Shown here: positions 15,416-18,664 of the stretch, one piece after another | How the letters are laid out: each line of letters begins with the position of its first letter | Numbering within the stretch: position 1 is the stretch's first letter | From: Desulfobulbaceae bacterium | GTDB lineage: Bacteria; Desulfobacterota; Desulfobulbia; Desulfobulbales; Desulfobulbaceae | Direction of reading: 5' to 3' | Assembly: GCA_027011235.1 (NCBI GenBank) | Contig: JALVAI010000434.1 | Location: 1-18,664 of the forward strand | DNA: 18,664 nucleotides | The notes under the pieces: generated by a model | Told to the model about the DNA's origin: nothing | Databases searched by the model: none | Seen by the model: only the letters and a program-made list of their open reading frames with translations | Program-made: the position numbers and the translations under genes

Positions 15416-15787
15416 TTATTTTTGGTATTTTTTCCTACTTTTTCGGCCGACCCGATAATAATTCTCCGGTCTTATCTTCTTCCGGTTTTCTGTATCTTCA
15501 ACCACATAATCACCTCCTTCAATGCGCAGGGCCCAACCGTTGGCAAGGGCCCTGGCCACAGTTCCCCTTGCCTCCGCCAGTATCCTGCACAGGGTCGATG
15601 GAGATACGCCCAGCATCCGGGCCGCTTCCTCACGATTTACATTTTCCCCATCAACAAGACGCATGGCTTCAAATCCCTCAAGGGACAGCGTTACCCCTGT
15701 CAGCTCATGCAGGGCAACCCCCTGTGGTTTATAAAATGTTGACACCGGCATGGCGCGGATGCGGCGACATTTTCTCGGTCGGACCAT
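15416..15787 (-). CDS. DUF134 family regulator
   Basis: 123 residues. DUF134 signature from the start: MVRPRKCRRI, TFYKPQGVALHELTGVTLSLEGFEAMRLVDGE, then a helix-turn-helix NREEAARMLGVSPSTLCRILAEAR (51-74) like sigma-70 region 4, and ALRIEGGDYVV (86-96). The tail (100-123) is lysine/arginine-rich. It is the stand-alone version of the N-terminal part of the DUF134-NifX fusion at 14146-14871; the two are clearly related. First gene of the cluster, with its own candidate promoter. Predicted to bind DNA and regulate the cluster; target not shown. Confidence 0.88.
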   Translation of the reverse strand: MVRPRKCRRIRAMPVSTFYKPQGVALHELTGVTLSLEGFEAMRLVDGENVNREEAARMLGVSPSTLCRILAEARGTVARALANGWALRIEGGDYVVEDTENRKKIRPENYYRVGRKSRKKYQK

Positions 15788-15802
15788 TTTTCTCTACCTT
15801 TT

Positions 15803-15816
15803 TGAAATATATTTCA
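15803..15816. promoter_or_regulatory. Perfect 14-bp palindrome in the DUF134 leader
   Basis: TGAAATATATTTCA is exactly self-complementary and lies between the -10 box and the RBS (AGGTAG) of the DUF134 gene. Possible operator for autoregulation. It shares no clear sequence with the repeat at 14887-14906, so the two would need different proteins or a loose consensus. Confidence 0.4.
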
Positions 15817-15821
15817 TAATC

Positions 15822-15850
15822 AAAGTACGAACGAACACACGTGGTGTCAA
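15822..15850 (-). promoter_or_regulatory. Candidate promoter of the DUF134 gene
   Basis: Minus strand: TTGACA (15845-15850), 17-base spacer, TACTTT (15822-15827). The -35 is perfect and the -10 is weak, as expected for a promoter that needs or evades a regulator. Confidence 0.55.
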
Positions 15851-16103
15851 GGGTAAAAAAGCATTTTCTGAAATTATTCGAATACGGGAGATTGATGGAA
15901 TGTGCCGACACACCGGCAAAAAGGAATGACTGTCATTTTGCTGTCACAATCAGGAGCGGATTACACAGGGATAAAAAGGGCGGAATCCTTGAGCAAGGAA
16001 AAAGCATAGAGTTGAACCAGCAAAAGCGAAGGCATAGGATCAGGAGAAACGGAACCAGGAAACCACCTGGTCTCCCGGTATCTGGACCTGTAACTGCATC
16101 AGT
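15851..16103. other. Intergenic region between panB and the DUF134 promoter
   Basis: No convincing coding frame. Small symmetric elements only: AATGAC-T-GTCATT (15925-15937) and ACCAGG-N6-CCTGGT (16054-16071). Neither is followed by a T-run, so neither looks like a terminator; they may be protein sites or chance. Confidence 0.4.
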
Positions 16104-16141
16104 ATAACAGTATCACTACCACAGTGATGATTCACTGTTAT
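16104..16141. repeat. Bulged hairpin just past the panB stop
   Basis: Two nested inverted repeats: outer ATAACAGT (16104-16111) with ACTGTTAT (16134-16141), inner ATCACT (16112-16117) with AGTGAT (16123-16128), a 5-base loop and a 5-base one-sided bulge. It would fold in the panB 3' end, about 19 bases after the stop. No T-run follows on the minus strand, so it is either an mRNA-stabilising or weak termination structure. Confidence 0.5.
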
Positions 16142-16159
16142 GAAAAACTGACGGCATCA

Positions 16160-16996
16160 TCATTCACCCAGCAGGGTACTGAAATCCTCATCGGTGCCAA
16201 AGGTATGCTCGGGCGCGGGAAACACACCGCTGTTTATTTCGTCCTGGAAGGCGGCAACAGCCTCTTTGATCTGTGGCGCAATGACAAGATATTGCTTCAC
16301 AAATCCTGGAGTGAATCTTTCAAACAGGCCCAGCATATCATTGGTGACCAGGACCTGACCATCACAGTGGGGACCGGCGCCGATGCCGATGGTCGGGATA
16401 TTTATTGCCCTGGTCACAACCTCGGCAAGGCGGCCCGGAACACATTCCAGGACCAAGGCAAAGGCGCCCGCCTCTTCCAGGGCCCTGGCATCGGCCAGTA
16501 ACCTGCGGCCCGCCGCCATGCTTTTGCCCTGGACCTTGAAACCGCCAAGCTGTCCGGCGGTCTGCGGCGTCAGGCCGAGATGCCCCATCACCGGCACACC
16601 GGCCCTGACCAGGGCCCGGACATCATCACAGACCTTCCGGCCGCCCTCGAGCTTGACGGCATCACAGCCCGCTTCCTTCAGGAAACGAAGGCCATTGCGC
16701 ACCGTTTCCCTTGGGTCAACAAGATAGGAGCCAAAGGGCATGTCGCCGACCACGAGCGCAGACCCCGCCCCCCGGCTGACAGCGGTCGCGTGGTGCAGCA
16801 TCTGGTCCATGGTCACCGGCACAGTGGAATCAAGCCCCAGCACGACCATTCCCAGGGAATCGCCGACCAGCAGAATATCAATGCCGCTCTGATCAAGAAG
16901 CATGGCCATGGGCGCGTCATAGGCGGTGAGCATGCTTATCTTTTGTCCGCTCCCCTTTCTCTGCCGTATATCCTTTACTGTCTGTTTGGTGGCCAT
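16160..16996 (-). CDS. panB: 3-methyl-2-oxobutanoate hydroxymethyltransferase PanB
   Basis: First committed step of pantothenate and coenzyme A synthesis: adds a hydroxymethyl group from methylene-tetrahydrofolate to 2-oxoisovalerate, giving ketopantoate. 278 residues, about the usual length. Seen: MLTAYDAPMA (22-31), VGDSLGM (44-50, metal-binding D46), GDMPFGSY (84-91, D85), VKLEGG (114-119, K115 and E117), MGHLGLTPQ (137-145), LECVP (183-187, probable catalytic E184) and IPTIGIGAGPHCDGQVLV. RBS AAGGAGA lies five bases before the ATG. No panC follows, so the pathway genes are split. The call is firm. Confidence 0.97.
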   Translation of the reverse strand: MATKQTVKDIRQRKGSGQKISMLTAYDAPMAMLLDQSGIDILLVGDSLGMVVLGLDSTVPVTMDQMLHHATAVSRGAGSALVVGDMPFGSYLVDPRETVRNGLRFLKEAGCDAVKLEGGRKVCDDVRALVRAGVPVMGHLGLTPQTAGQLGGFKVQGKSMAAGRRLLADARALEEAGAFALVLECVPGRLAEVVTRAINIPTIGIGAGPHCDGQVLVTNDMLGLFERFTPGFVKQYLVIAPQIKEAVAAFQDEINSGVFPAPEHTFGTDEDFSTLLGE

Positions 16997-17047
16997 TTTC
17001 TCTCCTTTATCCGAAAATAAGGTTACGCGTGGATTGCATGTGCTGTT

Positions 17048-17121
17048 GGAGGGGATTTATTCGCGAATAGATCATTGAATTACCTGGACAACATAAAAAA
17101 TTTCGCGGCTGAAGCCGCTCC
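17048..17121. repeat. REPIN-like pair of inverted REP sequences
   Basis: Two 20-base units in inverted orientation: GGAGGGGATTTATTCGCGAA (17048-17067) and TTCGCGGCTGAAGCCGCTCC (17102-17121). Reversed, the second reads GGAGCGGCTTCAGCCGCGAA, and it matches the first at 14 of 20 positions. The second holds the palindrome GCGGCT/AGCCGC typical of REP elements. Between panB and the IS; no coding role. Other copies would be expected elsewhere in the genome. Confidence 0.6.
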
Positions 17122-17142
17122 TAAGTGTACTTGCATAAATTA

Positions 17143-17706
17143 TTATAAAATTTTAGCGTAGGTTTTGAGATTAAATGAAATCGAGTTGGGCAATCGTTTT
17201 TTATTGTAATGCCATACATGTTTTCTGAACCGTGATACAAGTTTGTCCAATCCACCGAGAGATGAGAATCCATACACTTTGGGCTTTATCCACCGCCAGA
17301 ATATTTCGACCGGGTTGTACTCCGGTGAATAAGGCGGGAGGTAAAATAGGTGTATATTTTTATGCCGTTGCAAGAATCTTTTGGTCTTTTGTGATTTGTG
17401 AATGCTGGCATTGTCCAAAATAATAACAATATCTTTGTCCGGCGTGCGTTGGTTTAACTGTGTCAAAAAAAGCAAGAAAGCTTTGCTATCAGAAGATTTT
17501 GACTTCTTCCAATAAAACTTTTGTGTCGTCAGATTCAAGCATCCAAAGAATGTGAGACTTCCCCTTCTGCTGCTTGTTTCGATCTTGTGGTGGCCACCTT
17601 TTTTTAAACCAACCTCGCACCAAGTATGGCTCAGTTGAAAAATGGGACTCATCAAGCGCATATATCTCAGTTTCCCTCTTGGTGAGTATTCCCATAATGC
17701 CTTCAA
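17143..17706 (-). CDS. IS630 transposase, C-terminal frame (orfB)
   Basis: This frame supplies the second half of the DDE catalytic domain. Meaningful similarity begins only after the A7 run at 17599-17605 (HHKIETSS onward); the residues before that are out-of-frame overlap with orfA, so the ATG at 17706 is unlikely to be used. Seen: IVIILDNASIHKS (second catalytic D98, counting from 17706) and YLPPYSPEYNPVEIFWRWIK (E134), both textbook IS630 motifs. The stop falls inside the left inverted repeat. Reading through from orfA requires a +1 shift, or loss of one A from the run. Confidence 0.85.
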   Translation of the reverse strand: MKALWEYSPRGKLRYMRLMSPIFQLSHTWCEVGLKKGGHHKIETSSRRGSLTFFGCLNLTTQKFYWKKSKSSDSKAFLLFLTQLNQRTPDKDIVIILDNASIHKSQKTKRFLQRHKNIHLFYLPPYSPEYNPVEIFWRWIKPKVYGFSSLGGLDKLVSRFRKHVWHYNKKRLPNSISFNLKTYAKIL

Positions 17707-18202
17707 TCATTGATTTGACCATGGCAGCCTTTTCTTTTTTATCAGGGGCTCTGGCTGGGACAGTTTTAGACGGCCTCTTATAGCTGTAACCCATGTCTTT
17801 GAGTGCCCTGGTAACGGTATCGCCACTAACAGAAAGTCCCAGCTTTTGTTCGGCATCATATACAATAAGGGGTACTGACCAAACATGATCCTGGTAGCCA
17901 TGCTCGGTGGGGGAGCTGGTCAATATATACTGGATATGCTTTTTTAATTTAGCGCGTTTACTGTCTGGGCGGCCCGGGGAATATTTTCGCTGTAATCCTT
18001 TGATACCCTTGCTGTTATATCGCTTCAGCCAATCCCTGACAGTATGCGGGTTTCGCTTCAATGATTCTGCAATTTGAGAGACTGTTTTCCCTTCGGAACT
18101 GAGCAGCACCATTAAGGCTTTCTCTGAATCTCTTGAAGAGGCCAATCTCCTGAACTGTTCGAGCTCGGTGCGTTGTTTGCCGGTTATGGAAACTTTTATC
18201 AT
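17489..18202 (-). CDS. IS630 transposase, N-terminal frame (orfA)
   Basis: From the ATG at 18202 (GGAGGT seven bases upstream; an in-frame upstream start at 18250 is less likely). Residues 25-75 form a helix-turn-helix of the IS630 type (TVSQIAESLKRNPHTVRDWLKRY), followed by a second DNA-binding region (about 80-145) and YALDESHFST with the first catalytic aspartate (D184). Past the A7 run (about residue 201) the frame stops resembling the family and ends at 17489. Joined to orfB it would give a full DDE transposase of about 353 residues. Confidence 0.85.
   Translation of the reverse strand: MIKVSITGKQRTELEQFRRLASSRDSEKALMVLLSSEGKTVSQIAESLKRNPHTVRDWLKRYNSKGIKGLQRKYSPGRPDSKRAKLKKHIQYILTSSPTEHGYQDHVWSVPLIVYDAEQKLGLSVSGDTVTRALKDMGYSYKRPSKTVPARAPDKKEKAAMVKSMIEGIMGILTKRETEIYALDESHFSTEPYLVRGWFKKRWPPQDRNKQQKGKSHILWMLESDDTKVLLEEVKIF
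17599..17605 (-). other. A7 run at the transposase frame junction
   Basis: On the minus strand TTT-AAAAAAA-GG. OrfA reads AAA AAA AGG; the downstream catalytic frame reads GGT GGC from the base after the run. One fewer A would restore a single gene. RNA-polymerase slippage on such runs is a known IS strategy; a simple indel is the alternative. Confidence 0.6.
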
Positions 18203-18279
18203 ATAGCTACCTCCTGTCTCTATAATTCCACCGGCAGAAGAGGTAGTCAAGTTATTTATAGATATTTATGCAGATAAAC

Positions 18280-18660
18280 TTATACCTTTTGTCTAACTCG
18301 GTAGAGGCGCTTGATGTGTCCCCTGTTCAGTTTGAAATTGTAGGTCAATTCTATCTCCGATATGAGTTGATGCATTCGGAGGCTTTTGCCTTTTTCCAGA
18401 TTTTTGAACCGGGCAAAAGCGTATCTTTCCCACTTGGTTTTCAGGTCGGCCTTTTCTAAAAATGCAAGCCGCTTTTTGTACGAAAGTTGCCCGATCTGAA
18501 ACCGCAGATAATCCATCTTCAACCAGAGCTTTTCCAGGGCGGCCAGGACAATAAAATCCTGCTCGGTCAATGGGTCGTGGATGATGTTTTCGGCGGTTAA
18601 AAATCGCATGGTTTTAAGAGACAGTTTGCGGGATTGTTTGGCGTAATCCTGGATAGTCAT
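18280..18660 (-). CDS. Hypothetical protein, 3' end rewritten by the IS
   Basis: 126 residues from the ATG at 18660; only four bases lie upstream in the window, so the start and any RBS are unproven and the gene may be longer. I do not recognise the family. It is charged, lysine/arginine-rich and mainly helical in pattern, with no membrane span and no catalytic motif. The C-terminal part (NRGHIKRLYRVRQKV) is strongly basic, so nucleic-acid binding is possible. The TAA stop uses the TA target bases (18281-18282) plus the first base of the IS (18280). Without the IS the frame would run on about 14 codons through the REP sequence to another stop, so the present C-terminus is a product of the insertion. 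Confidence 0.65.
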   Translation of the reverse strand: MTIQDYAKQSRKLSLKTMRFLTAENIIHDPLTEQDFIVLAALEKLWLKMDYLRFQIGQLSYKKRLAFLEKADLKTKWERYAFARFKNLEKGKSLRMHQLISEIELTYNFKLNRGHIKRLYRVRQKV

Positions 18661-18664
18661 GGTC

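Larger units (their letters stand above)
17124..18280 (-). mobile_element. IS630-family insertion sequence
   Basis: 1157 bases bounded by imperfect inverted repeats of about 26 bases: left 17124-17149 starts AGTGTACTTGCATAAAT, right (read inward) 18280-18255 starts AGTTTATCTGCATAAAT, identical at 20 or so of 26 positions. A TA flanks each side (17122-17123 and 18281-18282), the known IS630/Tc1-mariner target duplication. Inside is a two-frame DDE transposase. Base composition is AT-rich compared with its neighbours. Confidence 0.88.

Noticed and set aside
17041..17123. CRISPR repeat or tRNA gene near the IS
   Set aside because: Only two inverted units with no spacer periodicity and no cloverleaf; the REPIN explanation fits better.

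Overview
The window looks like chromosome from an anaerobic Gram-negative bacterium, most likely Desulfobacterota (a sulfate-reducer-like lineage). This is inferred from gene content: a dcw cell-wall/division cluster with a MurE-MurF fusion and meso-diaminopimelate-type MurE, beside an anaerobe-type cluster of MinD-like ferredoxin ATPases, NifX/orange-protein-like proteins and DUF134 regulators. No rRNA or tRNA gene is visible. Every recognised gene is on the minus strand, so transcription runs from high to low coordinates.

Region 1 (about 9870 down to 1) is the first part of the dcw operon: mraZ, rsmH, ftsL, an ftsI-type gene, murE-murF fused in one frame, mraY, murD, a 73-residue cysteine-rich gene, and murG (cut by the window edge). 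A TTGACA promoter and MraZ boxes precede mraZ. Two departures from the usual cluster stand out. The ftsI product keeps the class B PBP layout (membrane anchor, dimerisation region, C-terminal PASTA) but I cannot find the SxxK, SxN or KTG catalytic motifs. The ftsW slot between murD and murG holds the small zinc-ribbon-like gene. The core FtsW-FtsI synthase therefore seems missing or non-catalytic here and must be sought elsewhere in the genome.

Region 2 (10391-11173) is one secreted protein of unknown function with HPH and MCGC motifs, its own candidate promoter and a strong terminator. Between it and mraZ lie about 460 non-coding bases.

Region 3 (11410-15850) is an orp-like cluster: a DUF134 regulator, a glycine-rich DUF5320-like protein, a DUF134-NifX fusion, two MinD-type ATPases each with two 4Fe-4S motifs, a NifX/ORP-like protein and a receiver-like protein lacking phosphorylation residues. 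Two candidate promoters carry inverted repeats that may be operators. Related gene sets encode the orange protein complex of Desulfovibrio, which has been linked to cell division.

Region 4 (16104-18664) has panB, a REPIN-like pair of inverted REP sequences, an IS630-type element inserted at a TA at the REPIN edge, and a hypothetical gene whose stop codon is completed by the IS end. The transposase is split into two frames at a run of seven A, so it needs slippage or is inactive.
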